From contig JAAYZY010000130.1 in NCBI GenBank assembly GCA_012514615.1, forward strand, positions 1-16,772: a stretch of 16,772 nucleotides of DNA. The letters run 5' to 3'. Below are positions 1-6,513 of the stretch, piece by piece. A program made the position numbers and the translations under genes. Below the pieces are notes generated by a model, which was not told where the DNA came from, ran no database searches, and saw nothing but the letters and a program-made list of their open reading frames with translations. Origin of the DNA: Chloroflexota bacterium. Lineage in GTDB: Bacteria; Chloroflexota; Anaerolineae; DTPP01. The stretch's first letter is position 1. Each line of letters begins with the position of its first letter.

Positions 1-1
1 C

Positions 2-193
2 GGCTGCGTCAGAGCCACCTGCCTGGACGCCTGCCAGCTTGGCTATGAGGTCACCCTGGTGCAGGACGCCCACAGCAACTACCACCCGCAAGCCGCCCAG
101 ATCATTGATGAGTGGCACCGGCGGTTGAGTGAGCAGGGGGTCTCCATCCTGCCAACGCAAGATGTGCAGTTTGCCCACACCCCCCGCGAGTGA
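2..193 (+). CDS. Isochorismatase-family cysteine hydrolase, C-terminal part (5' end outside window)
   Basis: Only the last 63 codons are in the window, read from base 2 to the TGA at 191-193. The fragment opens with GCVRATCLDA and continues LGYEVTLVQDAHS, then AAQIIDEWH. In isochorismatase-like hydrolases the segment around C-V-x-x-T/A contains the nucleophilic cysteine, followed by the 'GY-V-LV-DA-' strand and the helix that closes the Rossmann-like fold. Cys2 of the fragment is therefore the likely catalytic Cys (inference). The family hydrolyses isochorismate, nicotinamide, N-carbamoyl amides and other substrates; the substrate cannot be called because the N-terminal Asp and Lys region is missing. 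The C-terminal tail ends PTQDVQFAHTPRE. A GC hairpin follows 6 nt after the stop, suggesting this gene ends its own transcript and is not part of the membrane-protein cluster downstream. Confidence 0.85.
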   Translation, partial: GCVRATCLDACQLGYEVTLVQDAHSNYHPQAAQIIDEWHRRLSEQGVSILPTQDVQFAHTPRE

Positions 194-199
194 AGCAAA

Positions 200-227
200 G
201 CGGCCCTGGCCACCTGGCCGGGGCCGC
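200..227 (+). terminator. GC-rich hairpin after the isochorismatase-like gene
   Basis: Two 13-nt arms (200-212 and 215-227) pair with a single mismatch (T207 against G220) around a 2-nt centre. The hairpin starts 6 nt after the stop codon. A C-rich run rather than a T-tract follows, so it is a probable transcript end or RNA 3'-end stabiliser but not a textbook intrinsic terminator. Confidence 0.5.
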
Positions 228-310
228 CCCCCGACCCCCGACCAGGGGCAGACTGGCCTGCGGTCTAGCCCCGATCCCATCCAGTTGCCTGTGGCAGCGG
301 CTGCGCCTTC

Positions 311-319
311 TGCTATACT
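311..319 (+). promoter_or_regulatory. Extended -10 promoter element
   Basis: TGCTATACT fits the extended -10 form TGn-TATAAT with 5 of 6 hexamer matches (hexamer at 314-319). No convincing -35 lies at 16-18 nt; TTGCCT at 285-290 is 23 nt away, too far. An extended -10 can work without a -35. It lies about 70 nt upstream of the first small membrane-protein gene and after the hairpin at 200-227, so it plausibly starts the transcript for the membrane-protein/ABC cluster. Confidence 0.45.
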
Positions 320-391
320 GAAAGGTGTGGCGTTCGAGGACCGCACTGCGCCGGGCTTGGCGCCGCCCAACTGCGATGGAGGTTGCCCGTG

Positions 392-712
392 ATGAGTGTG
401 AACTTCGGCTTCGCGACGCTGCTTCTGCAAGCGCCCCTCTACCTGGTCTGGGGGCTAGGCGCCATCTTGGCCCTGCGGCTCCTGCCTCGGCAGCCCAAGG
501 CGGCCTGGTTGGCCTTGGCTGGCCTGGGGGTGTTCTTCGCGCGCTCGGTGGCGGGGACGCTGTTGGGCTGGTGGCTGCCGGAAATCGCCTCTGCCCTGCG
601 CGTGAGCATGAGCGTGGCGATATACGGCAGAAGCCTCATGGACGTGGCTGTGGCCGCAGTGGGCTGGGGCTTGATCTTGGGGGCGATCTTCGCCGGCCGC
701 CCCCGGTCGTGA
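392..712 (+). CDS. Small hydrophobic membrane protein, three predicted TM helices
   Basis: This is a 106-residue protein I do not recognise. The ATG at 392 is chosen because GGAGG (378-382) sits 9 nt upstream; the in-frame TTG at 383 directly abuts that site and cannot use it. Three hydrophobic segments are visible: about residues 5-30 (FGFATLLLQAPLYLVWGLGA), about 37-58 (AAWLALAGLGVFFARSVAGT) and about 82-102 (LMDVAVAAVGWGLILGAIFA). A short Arg-containing tail (AGRPRS) follows. There are no catalytic motifs or signal peptide beyond the first TM. It is the first of three consecutive small membrane-protein genes that precede an ABC-2 exporter operon on the same strand; 131 nt separate it from the next. 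A function linked to the exporter is possible but unproven. The hydrophobicity and good RBS make it a credible gene. Confidence 0.7.
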   Translation: MSVNFGFATLLLQAPLYLVWGLGAILALRLLPRQPKAAWLALAGLGVFFARSVAGTLLGWWLPEIASALRVSMSVAIYGRSLMDVAVAAVGWGLILGAIFAGRPRS

Positions 713-843
713 ACCAGCGTCGGGCATCGGCCGGCTGGTGGGTGCCTGTCAGGTTGTTGTCGGGCGCGAAGGCCCCTCCTTGGGTATGATGGAACTGGGA
801 ACCGACCAGATATGCCACGGTTGCCTAGGATGGAGGGACAGCG

Positions 844-1296
844 ATGGACGGACAACAGGAAGTTAGGAGCGACGAGCGGGTGTGGGCTGCCTTGGCCCAC
901 GGCAGCATCATCTTGGGCGGCGCGAGCAACGGCGTGCTGGGGCCCTTGGTGGCGCTGGTCATCTGGCTCACGCAGCGAGAGAGATCGGCCTACGTGGCCT
1001 TCCAGTCGCTGCAGGCGCTGGTCTACCAGGTGGCGGCGCTGCTGCTCACCTTTGGCGCTTGGATCTGCTGGGGGCTGCTCTGGATGTTGCTCTTCATCCC
1101 CCAGTGGATCGTCTCGCCTCAGCTCTACCAGTCGAACCCGCCAGGCGGCTTCTGGCTGGGGCTGATGCTCATGGCTGTACCCTTGGCCATCACCGTGGGG
1201 ACGTTCTTCTACGGCCTGTGGGGCGCGCTGCGCACCCTGAGCGGTCATCCCTTCCGCTACGCGGTCATCGGCCGCTGGCTGGCGGGGCAGCGCTAG
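844..1296 (+). CDS. DUF4870/Tic20-like membrane protein
   Basis: The 150-residue protein starts at the ATG at 844, which has GGAGGG at 832-837, 6 nt upstream. The N-terminus SDERVWAALAHGS, then GPLVALVIWL, a polar turn with TQRERSAYVAFQSLQAL, then a second hydrophobic block, is the typical layout of DUF4870 (Tic20-like) bacterial membrane proteins. Predicted TM segments are about residues 28-44, 60-90 (possibly two helices) and 103-130. The C-terminus GHPFRYAVIGRWLAGQR is also typical of the family. DUF4870 proteins have no established biochemical role. The gene lies 58 nt upstream of another small membrane-protein gene and in the same direction as the ABC exporter operon. A -10-like TATGAT occurs at 785-790, but without a usable -35, so an internal promoter is uncertain. 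Confidence 0.82.
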   Translation: MDGQQEVRSDERVWAALAHGSIILGGASNGVLGPLVALVIWLTQRERSAYVAFQSLQALVYQVAALLLTFGAWICWGLLWMLLFIPQWIVSPQLYQSNPPGGFWLGLMLMAVPLAITVGTFFYGLWGALRTLSGHPFRYAVIGRWLAGQR

Positions 1297-1354
1297 GCCG
1301 GGCAAGGGGAGACGGTCCCGCCGGGCACATGCATCCACGTAAGGAGGAACCAGA

Positions 1355-1756
1355 ATGAACCGTATACAGGATCACATCAATGTGCTGGGTTGGTTGTATG
1401 TTGTGCTGCATGCTCTGGGCATCCTGGCTGGGGTGTTGGCGCTGATCATCATGGCCGGCATCGGCCTGTTGGCCGCCGACCCCCAGGCCATGGGCATCCT
1501 CACCCTCATCGGCGTGCTCACCGTTGCAACCACCACCCTGCTCTGCCTGCCCGGGCTCGTCGCCGGGGCCGGGCTGCTGAAGCGGCGGAGCTGGGCTCGG
1601 GTGCTGACCTTGGTGCTCGCCTTCGTGGGGCTTCTGAACTTCCCCATCGGCACGCTCTTGGGCGCCTACGCCATCTGGGCGCTCTTCCAGCCGGAGGCGG
1701 AGCAGATCTTCGGCGCAAGCCGGGTTGTGGATGCAGAGCCTGTGGTCATGGAATGA
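1355..1756 (+). CDS. Small membrane protein, about four TM helices
   Basis: The product is 133 residues. The ATG at 1355 has a strong AGGAGG (1342-1347) 7 nt upstream. Hydrophobic segments fall at about residues 9-39, 46-60, 62-76 and 82-111. The last, around LLNFPIGTLLGAYAIWALF, resembles the C-terminal helix of many uncharacterised four-helix bacterial membrane proteins. A polar cytoplasmic tail containing QPEAEQIFG and ending VVDAEPVVME follows. Two charged turns (LKRRSWARV) separate helices. I cannot assign a named family with confidence. It lies only 44 nt upstream of the ABC ATPase gene on the same strand, with a perfect 8-bp hairpin between them, so it may be cotranscribed with the transporter. 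No enzymatic motif is visible. Confidence 0.75.
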   Translation: MNRIQDHINVLGWLYVVLHALGILAGVLALIIMAGIGLLAADPQAMGILTLIGVLTVATTTLLCLPGLVAGAGLLKRRSWARVLTLVLAFVGLLNFPIGTLLGAYAIWALFQPEAEQIFGASRVVDAEPVVME

Positions 1757-1761
1757 CGGCG

Positions 1762-1785
1762 AGCGCCTGCCCGACGTCAGGCGCT
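1762..1785 (+). other. Perfect 8-bp inverted repeat between membrane-protein gene and ABC ATPase gene
   Basis: AGCGCCTG (1762-1769) and CAGGCGCT (1778-1785) are exact reverse complements around an 8-nt loop. The repeat sits 5 nt after the upstream stop codon and ends immediately before the purine-rich ribosome-binding region of the ATPase. No T-tract follows. It could be a partial terminator, an mRNA-stability hairpin or an operator; the sequence alone cannot decide. Confidence 0.4.
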
Positions 1786-1800
1786 GGAGGAAGGGGAGCA

Positions 1801-2697
1801 ATGAACTCGGTAGATGTACAGCATGTGGCCAAGTCGTTTGGGGCGGTGAAGGCGGTAGTGGATGCGTCGTTATCGGCGCAGCCGGGAGATATCTTGGGGC
1901 TTCTGGGGCCTAACGGCGCCGGCAAAACCACCACCATTCGCATGATCTTGGATATCTTCCGCCCCGACGCAGGGCAGATTACCGTCTTCGGCGGGCCCAT
2001 GTCGGAAGAGAAGAAGAACCGCATCGGCTACATGCCCGAAGAACGGGGTCTGTACCAAGACATCCCCTTGGAGCAGTGCCTGGTTTACCTGGCCACGCTC
2101 AAGGGGCTTTCGGCGGCCGAGGCGCGCCGCCGGCTGGCTGAGCAACTGGAGCACTTCGACCTGGCCGCGCACAAGGGTAAGAAGGTCAAGGAACTGAGCA
2201 AGGGGATGCAGCAGAAGGCGCAGATCATCAGCACCATCGTCCATGGGCCAGAGCTGATCATCATCGACGAGCCGTTTGCTGCCCTGGACCCGGTGAACAC
2301 GCAGGTGGTCAAAGACCTGCTGCGGAGCCTGCGCGATGACGGCGCCTCCATCATCATGTGCACCCACCAGATGCACCAGGTGGAGGAGCTTTGCGACCGC
2401 ATCGTGCTCATTGACAAGGGTCGAGATGTGCTTCGGGGGAGCCTGGCCGAAATCCGCCGCCAGTACGCCGGGCACGCGGTGGTGGTGAGCGCCCAAGGGC
2501 CCCTACCCACCTTGCCTGGCGTGGCAGCGGTGGAGACCCACAACCACTCCAGCCGCCTGACCCTGGACGAGAGCACCACGCCGCAGGAGATCCTGCGGGG
2601 GCTGCTGGATCAAGGCGTGGCTCTGGAACGGTTCGAGATCGCCACCCCCAGCCTGGACGAGATCTTCATCCAGGTGGTGGGCGCAGGAGGTGAATGA
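1801..2697 (+). CDS. ABC-2 type transporter ATP-binding protein (NatA/YhaQ-like)
   Basis: This 298-residue ATPase drives an ABC-2 exporter. Motifs are intact: Walker A GPNGAGKTT at residues 36-44, a Q-loop region YMPEERGLY (77-85), signature LSKGM at 132-136, Walker B LIIIDEP at 152-158, D-loop ALD and the H-loop His189 (CTHQ). The PEERGLY form and a C-terminal extension of about 85 residues ending SLDEIFIQVVG match the NatA/YhaQ branch, which carries a DUF4162-like tail. The ATG at 1801 is preceded by GGAGG (1786-1790) and AGGGGAG; the open frame continues upstream to 1390 only as a shadow of the preceding gene. Its stop shares one base with the next start (TGATG), implying translational coupling to the permeases. 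Relatives export sodium, peptides or antibiotics; the substrate is not known here. Confidence 0.95.
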   Translation: MNSVDVQHVAKSFGAVKAVVDASLSAQPGDILGLLGPNGAGKTTTIRMILDIFRPDAGQITVFGGPMSEEKKNRIGYMPEERGLYQDIPLEQCLVYLATLKGLSAAEARRRLAEQLEHFDLAAHKGKKVKELSKGMQQKAQIISTIVHGPELIIIDEPFAALDPVNTQVVKDLLRSLRDDGASIIMCTHQMHQVEELCDRIVLIDKGRDVLRGSLAEIRRQYAGHAVVVSAQGPLPTLPGVAAVETHNHSSRLTLDESTTPQEILRGLLDQGVALERFEIATPSLDEIFIQVVGAGGE

Positions 2698-3962
2698 TGC
2701 GCAAGCTCTGGCTGGTGGCGGCCTACGAGTACCGCCGCCAGGTGCTGCAGAAAGGCTTCCTGCTGACGTTGCTGTCGGTGCCGCTCTTCATCGCCTTTCT
2801 CATTGGCATTGGGACACTCTCGGCCAACGCGCAGAACAAGGCTGAGGCCCTGGGCTACGTGGACCTCTCGGGCTTCCTGGCGCAGCCGATCCCCGCGCCG
2901 CCTCGGGCCATCTCCATCGACAACCCCGATGTGGTTGACCCCGTGCCGCTGGCGCCGTACGCGTCAGAAGAGGCGGCCCGCGCTGCCCTGGATGCGGAAG
3001 AGATCCAGGCCTACTACGTGCTGCCGGCGGGCTACCCACAGACGCGCAAGGTGCGCCTGGTGTACGTCGACGCGCCAGGGCGCAACGCCACGGCCCAGTT
3101 CTGGGACTTGGTGCAGATCAACGGCTTGGAAGGCGTACCCCTGCCGGCCGCTCAGCGGGCCGTGGCCGGCAGCAGCCTTTCGGCGCGCTGGCCAGGCGAC
3201 CAGCCGGGCATCGGGCGCGAGTTCTCGGCGAGCAACTTCTTGGGCGTCTTCTTGCCCATGGGGGCGGCTCTGGCGTTCATGCTGTTGATGTTCATGGCCT
3301 CTGGCTACTTGATGCAGGCCGTGACCGAAGAGAAGGAGAGCCGCACCATCGAGGTGATGATGACGTCCATCACTCCCAGCCAGCTCATGACCGGCAAAGT
3401 GCTGGGGCTGGCCCTGGTGACGTTGACCCAGTTGGCTGCCTGGATCGCCATCATCGTGGCGGCGGTGATCGTGGGCCGGGATGTCTTCGGTCTGGGGTTG
3501 CTGCAAGGCCTGACGGTGGACTTCGGCGTCATGTGGCCGGTGGTGCTGCTGGCGCTGCTCACCTTCATCATGGTGGCCGCCCTCATGACGGCGGTGGGGG
3601 CCACGGCCGTGGAAGCCCAGCAGGCCCAGCAGATGACCGGTCTGTTCGTCTTGCCGGTGGTGGCGCCGTTCTGGTTAGCTTACCTGCTGATTGAAGCGCC
3701 GGACAGTCCCCTGGCGGTGGCGCTGACGATCTTCCCCATCACTTCATTCACGACCTACAGCCTGCGGGTGAGCTTCGCCCAGGTGCCGCAGTGGCAGCTC
3801 TTCACCGCGCTGGCTCTGTTGACGATGAGCGCCTTGGCGGCGCTGTGGATCGCCGGGCGGGCCTTCCGCCTGGGGATGCTGCGCTTTGGGCAGCCGCTGC
3901 CGTGGCGAGCATTGCTGCCTGGTCGGGCGTCTGCGCGCCGAGAAGGAGGCCGCCATGGCTAA
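2697..3962 (+). CDS. ABC-2 type transporter permease (NatB/YhaP-like), first subunit
   Basis: This 421-residue permease has the ABC2_membrane_3 layout. There is one TM near the N-terminus (about residues 20-41, GFLLTLLSVPLFIAFLIGIG), a large extracytoplasmic domain (about 42-182) that includes AYYVLPAGYPQTRKVRLVYV, then about five more TM helices. The cytoplasmic coupling segment TEEKESRTIEVMMTSITP begins at about residue 210; this 'EEKE-RT-EV-' motif is a hallmark of the family. A Pro/Arg-rich tail (ALLPGRASARREGGRHG) ends the protein. AGGAGGTG (2685-2692) favours ATG 2697 (6 nt after GGAGG) over the adjacent in-frame ATG 2694. The gene overlaps the ATPase by 1 nt and the second permease by 8 nt. 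It is homologous to the next gene, so a heterodimeric transmembrane channel is the likely assembly. Confidence 0.93.
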   Translation: MRKLWLVAAYEYRRQVLQKGFLLTLLSVPLFIAFLIGIGTLSANAQNKAEALGYVDLSGFLAQPIPAPPRAISIDNPDVVDPVPLAPYASEEAARAALDAEEIQAYYVLPAGYPQTRKVRLVYVDAPGRNATAQFWDLVQINGLEGVPLPAAQRAVAGSSLSARWPGDQPGIGREFSASNFLGVFLPMGAALAFMLLMFMASGYLMQAVTEEKESRTIEVMMTSITPSQLMTGKVLGLALVTLTQLAAWIAIIVAAVIVGRDVFGLGLLQGLTVDFGVMWPVVLLALLTFIMVAALMTAVGATAVEAQQAQQMTGLFVLPVVAPFWLAYLLIEAPDSPLAVALTIFPITSFTTYSLRVSFAQVPQWQLFTALALLTMSALAALWIAGRAFRLGMLRFGQPLPWRALLPGRASARREGGRHG

Positions 3963-5181
3963 AGTATGGCTGGTGCTGCGCCATGAGATCCGCACCACCC
4001 TCTCCAGCAAGTCGTTTCTCTTCGGCGCCTTCGGTGTGCCCCTGGTCGTTGTCCTTCTGGTCGTGGTCATCTCGTCGCTGGGTCGCAGCGGAGAGGGGTT
4101 CGCCTCCCTGGCGGGCGGCGGTTCCGACGTGGCCCTGAAGGTGGAAGGCTACGTGGATGGAGCCAGACTGGTGCAGACCATCCCGGACGATGTGCCGGCC
4201 GGCGTCCTGGTCCCCTACGCCAACGAGGCCAGCGCCCACCGGGCGTTGAGGGAGGGGGCGATCTCGGCCTACTACGTCATCTCGCCGGACTACGTGGAGA
4301 CCGGCAACCTGCTCTACGTCAACGCGGCCTACAGCCCGGCAGACCGCGGCCAGGCTTGGGCCATGGAACGGACCTTGACCGCCAACCTGTTGGGCAACGC
4401 CCCCGAGCTCATCGCCCATTTCCGCCAGCCGATGGAGCTGGAGGTGGAGGCGCTGGCCCCGGCCACACCACGCCTGGGCGACAGCGCGGCCGCCTTCTAC
4501 CTGCCCTACGGCACGACCATGATCCTCTACGTGGTGATCCTCACCGCGGCGAGTTTGCTGCTCAACAGCATCAACAAAGAGAAGACCAACCGCGTGATGG
4601 AGGTGCTCATGTCCTCCGTCAGCCCTCGCGATCTGCTCACCGGCAAGATCCTGGGGCTGGGCCTGCTGGGGCTGCTGCAAGCAGCGGCCTGGCTGGGTAC
4701 GGCCTATGGGGCGCTGCGCCTGGGGGGGCAGGCTATCCAACTGCCGCCAGAGTTGCAGTTGCCGCCCTCGGTGCTGGCCTGGGGGATGGTCTTCTTCCTG
4801 CTGGGCTACGCGCTCTATGCTAGCCTCATGGCGGCCCTGGGCGCGGTGGTGCCCAACCTGAAGGAGGCCAGTCAGGCCACCTTCTTGGTCATCTGGCCGA
4901 TGATCGTTCCGTTGATGCTGATCAGCATCCTCATCGAACAGCCTCACGGCCTGCTGGCGGTCATCCTGAGCCTCTTTCCCCCCACGGCTTCGGTCACCAT
5001 GATGCTGCGGCTTTCGGTAGGGGGCGTGCCCCTGTGGCAGCCGGCTTTGGCCGCACTGCTGCTCTTGGCCACCGCCTACTGGGTGATCCGTGCCGTAGCC
5101 GGCATGTTCCGAGCCCAGACGCTGCTCTCCGGGCAGCCGTTCAGCGCCAAGCGTTTCGTGGCTGCCTTGGTGGGCCGCTGA
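3955..5181 (+). CDS. ABC-2 type transporter permease (NatB/YhaP-like), second subunit
   Basis: The 408-residue permease is homologous to its upstream neighbour. It has TM1 at about residues 22-42 (FGVPLVVVLLVVVIS) and an extracytoplasmic domain (about 45-180) with AYYVISPDYVETGNLLYVN, parallel to AYYVLPAGY in the partner. A TM block follows from about 182. The cytoplasmic motif NKEKTNRVMEVLMSSVSP begins at residue 207, and LTGKILGL matches LMTGKVLGL in the partner. About five C-terminal helices follow, and the tail is FSAKRFVAALVGR. ATG 3955 has AAGGAGG at 3943-3949, 5 nt upstream; longer in-frame starts lie inside the previous gene without a site. The 8-nt overlap indicates coupled translation. 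With the ATPase it should form a complete exporter; whether it moves ions, lipids, peptides or drugs is unknown. Confidence 0.93.
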   Translation: MAKVWLVLRHEIRTTLSSKSFLFGAFGVPLVVVLLVVVISSLGRSGEGFASLAGGGSDVALKVEGYVDGARLVQTIPDDVPAGVLVPYANEASAHRALREGAISAYYVISPDYVETGNLLYVNAAYSPADRGQAWAMERTLTANLLGNAPELIAHFRQPMELEVEALAPATPRLGDSAAAFYLPYGTTMILYVVILTAASLLLNSINKEKTNRVMEVLMSSVSPRDLLTGKILGLGLLGLLQAAAWLGTAYGALRLGGQAIQLPPELQLPPSVLAWGMVFFLLGYALYASLMAALGAVVPNLKEASQATFLVIWPMIVPLMLISILIEQPHGLLAVILSLFPPTASVTMMLRLSVGGVPLWQPALAALLLLATAYWVIRAVAGMFRAQTLLSGQPFSAKRFVAALVGR

Positions 5182-5303
5182 ACCTGCCTTCTGCCGTTTT
5201 CCGTGTGGGGCCGTTGTTCCCGCCGTGCGCGGTGCCGGAGCGACGGCCCTACGCTCTGCCCCCCAAGCCCCCACGCCCACGAGCCCCAAGAGGTAACCGC
5301 TTG

Positions 5304-5328
5304 GCCCGGGCGGGAACCCGCCCCGGGC
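5304..5328 (+). terminator. Strong GC hairpin downstream of the ABC operon
   Basis: GCCCGGGCGGG (5304-5314) pairs with CCCGCCCCGGGC (5317-5328), with one bulged C and a 2-nt loop. It lies 122 nt after the last ABC gene and before the next promoter-like element. No T-tract follows, so it is a candidate transcript end or a structured 3' region rather than a proven intrinsic terminator. Confidence 0.4.
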
Positions 5329-5377
5329 GAGGCCCGCTGAGGTGCGCCCCTGGGCTGTCTGACGATCGGAGGCCCGA

Positions 5378-5407
5378 TTCGCCAAAAAACGGCAATGGGT
5401 GTACAAT
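5378..5407 (+). promoter_or_regulatory. Candidate sigma70-type promoter for the repeat-protein/protease pair
   Basis: TACAAT at 5402-5407 matches the -10 consensus in 5 of 6 positions. TTCGCC at 5378-5383, 18 nt upstream, is only a weak -35. The local sequence (AAAAAAC, CAATGGG, ACAATTGTTT) is noticeably more AT-rich than its surroundings. The element lies about 64 nt upstream of the ATG at 5471. Confidence 0.4.
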
Positions 5408-5470
5408 TGTTTCTCAACACGTGTGGCCGCTTTCCCGACAACGCGGCGGTCACGGTAAGGAGTGCAGCTG

Positions 5471-6478
5471 ATGGGTATGGAAGAGAAGCCGCGCAAGAAG
5501 CAAGATGACGGGTCCGAAGAGCCCCCGCAGCGGGCTGGCGATCCCCTGGCGGACCTGCTGGGCGGGTTGATCGGCGGCGGCATGGGGCAAGCTCAGGGCC
5601 AACAGCAGCCTGGGGGTATCCTGGGGGGCAGCGCTGGGCAGTCTGGCGGCGACCCTCTGGCGGACCTGTTGGGCGGGTTGATCGGCGGCGGCATGGGGCA
5701 AGCTCAGGGCCAACAGCAGCCTGGGGGCATCCTGGGGGGCAGCGCTGGGCAGTCTGGCGGCGACCCTCTGGCGGACCTGCTGGGTGGGTTGATCGGCGGC
5801 GGCATGGGGCAACAGCAAAGCCAGCAGCAGCCTGGCGGTGATCTCCTGGGCGGCATCCTGGGCAGCATCTTGGGCGGCGGCGGGGCTCCGCAGGGCGCCT
5901 CCGGCGCCGTGAGTGGTGGATCGCCCTTGACCGACATCTTGGGTGGCATCCTGGGCGGCGGTTCGGGCAGCAGCGGGGCAGGCGGTGGGATGAGCCAACT
6001 GTTGGCCCCGGTCATCGAGCAGTTGGCGAAGCGCTTGGGCCTGCCGCCGGCCATCGCTCAGGTGGTGGTGTCGTTCCTGCTGGGCAAGCTCTTCTCCGGT
6101 GCGGCGTCGTCGCGGGCGCTCCCGGCTGGCGCGGCGCAGCCGTCTGCCTTGGATCTGGACGGCCTCCTGTCGCACATGGACCGCAGCCACGCCATCGACC
6201 AGAGCTACCTGGCCTCTACCGGCATGCCTCAGGAGTTGGCCGCCAAGACCGGCATGGATGTGGACATGGCTGCCACCAGCCTGCAGGAAGCGTTCAGGCT
6301 ACTGGGGGGCGGCGCGGCGGCCGAGAGCACAGCCAAGCCCACGGGCACCCGCAAGCCCAAGGCTGCCGGCGCAGCCAAGCCCAAGGGTCGCAGTACGGGG
6401 GCCAAGCCCAAGAGCGGCGGCAAGGCCAAACCCGCCGCCAACCCGGAGGGCCTCGACGACCTGCTGAAGAAGTGGTAG
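5471..6478 (+). CDS. Gly-rich internally repeated protein with helical core and H1-like Lys/Pro/Ala tail
   Basis: This 335-residue protein starts at ATG 5471, with AAGGAG (5457-5462) 8 nt upstream. Regions are: a charged N-terminus (MGMEEKPRKKQDD); a Gly/Gln-rich part (about 23-170) built of 37-residue repeats beginning GDPLADLLGGLIGGG; an alpha-helical core (about 174-275) with MSQLLAPVIEQLAKRLGLPP and VVVSFLLGKL, then DLDGLLSHMD; and a basic tail (about 282-327) rich in K, P and A, with TRKPKAAG and GAKPKSGGKAKP. It closes with LDDLLKKW. The repeated 'LLGGLLGG' style and helical core resemble DUF937-type bacterial proteins, an uncertain assignment of unknown function. The basic tail resembles bacterial histone-H1-like tails and could bind nucleic acid or another polyanion (inference). 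A trypsin-fold protease gene follows 35 nt downstream, so the two are probably one operon. Confidence 0.82.
   Translation: MGMEEKPRKKQDDGSEEPPQRAGDPLADLLGGLIGGGMGQAQGQQQPGGILGGSAGQSGGDPLADLLGGLIGGGMGQAQGQQQPGGILGGSAGQSGGDPLADLLGGLIGGGMGQQQSQQQPGGDLLGGILGSILGGGGAPQGASGAVSGGSPLTDILGGILGGGSGSSGAGGGMSQLLAPVIEQLAKRLGLPPAIAQVVVSFLLGKLFSGAASSRALPAGAAQPSALDLDGLLSHMDRSHAIDQSYLASTGMPQELAAKTGMDVDMAATSLQEAFRLLGGGAAAESTAKPTGTRKPKAAGAAKPKGRSTGAKPKSGGKAKPAANPEGLDDLLKKW
5537..5839 (+). repeat. Tandem 111-bp coding repeat, 2 full copies plus a partial third
   Basis: Copies start at 5537, 5648 and 5759. Copies 1 and 2 encode the same 37 residues and differ at only a few, mostly third-position, bases. Copy 3 keeps the first part (GDPLADLLGGLIGGGMG) and then diverges (QQQSQQQPGG), running into further Gly-rich sequence. 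Near-identity at DNA level suggests recent duplication or gene conversion, and repeat number may vary between strains. Confidence 0.92.
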
Positions 6479-6513
6479 GCGGCGTGCTCAGGTAGAGGAA
6501 GGAGCATCCGACC

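Noticed and set aside
325..789. 154-codon + strand open frame overlapping the first small membrane protein
   Set aside because: It is a shadow frame; the alternative frame gives three clean TM segments with a well-placed GGAGG.
754..790. Complete promoter in front of the DUF4870-like gene
   Set aside because: TATGAT at 785-790 is a fair -10, but the TTG-type -35 candidates (754-762) are 22-25 nt away, so only a weak -10 can be supported.
1390..1800. In-frame upstream extension of the ABC ATPase
   Set aside because: The added residues are a frame-shifted reading of the preceding membrane-protein gene, and the ATG at 1801 has good ribosome-binding sequence and starts exactly at the domain.
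3802..5583. 593-codon - strand open frame across the permease gene and the gap after it
   Set aside because: It lies antisense to a clear ABC-2 permease with coupled start, and its product is Arg/Gln/His/Gly-rich low complexity.
5537..5839. CRISPR-like array
   Set aside because: The 111-bp units are head-to-tail in frame with no variable spacers; they are a coding repeat.
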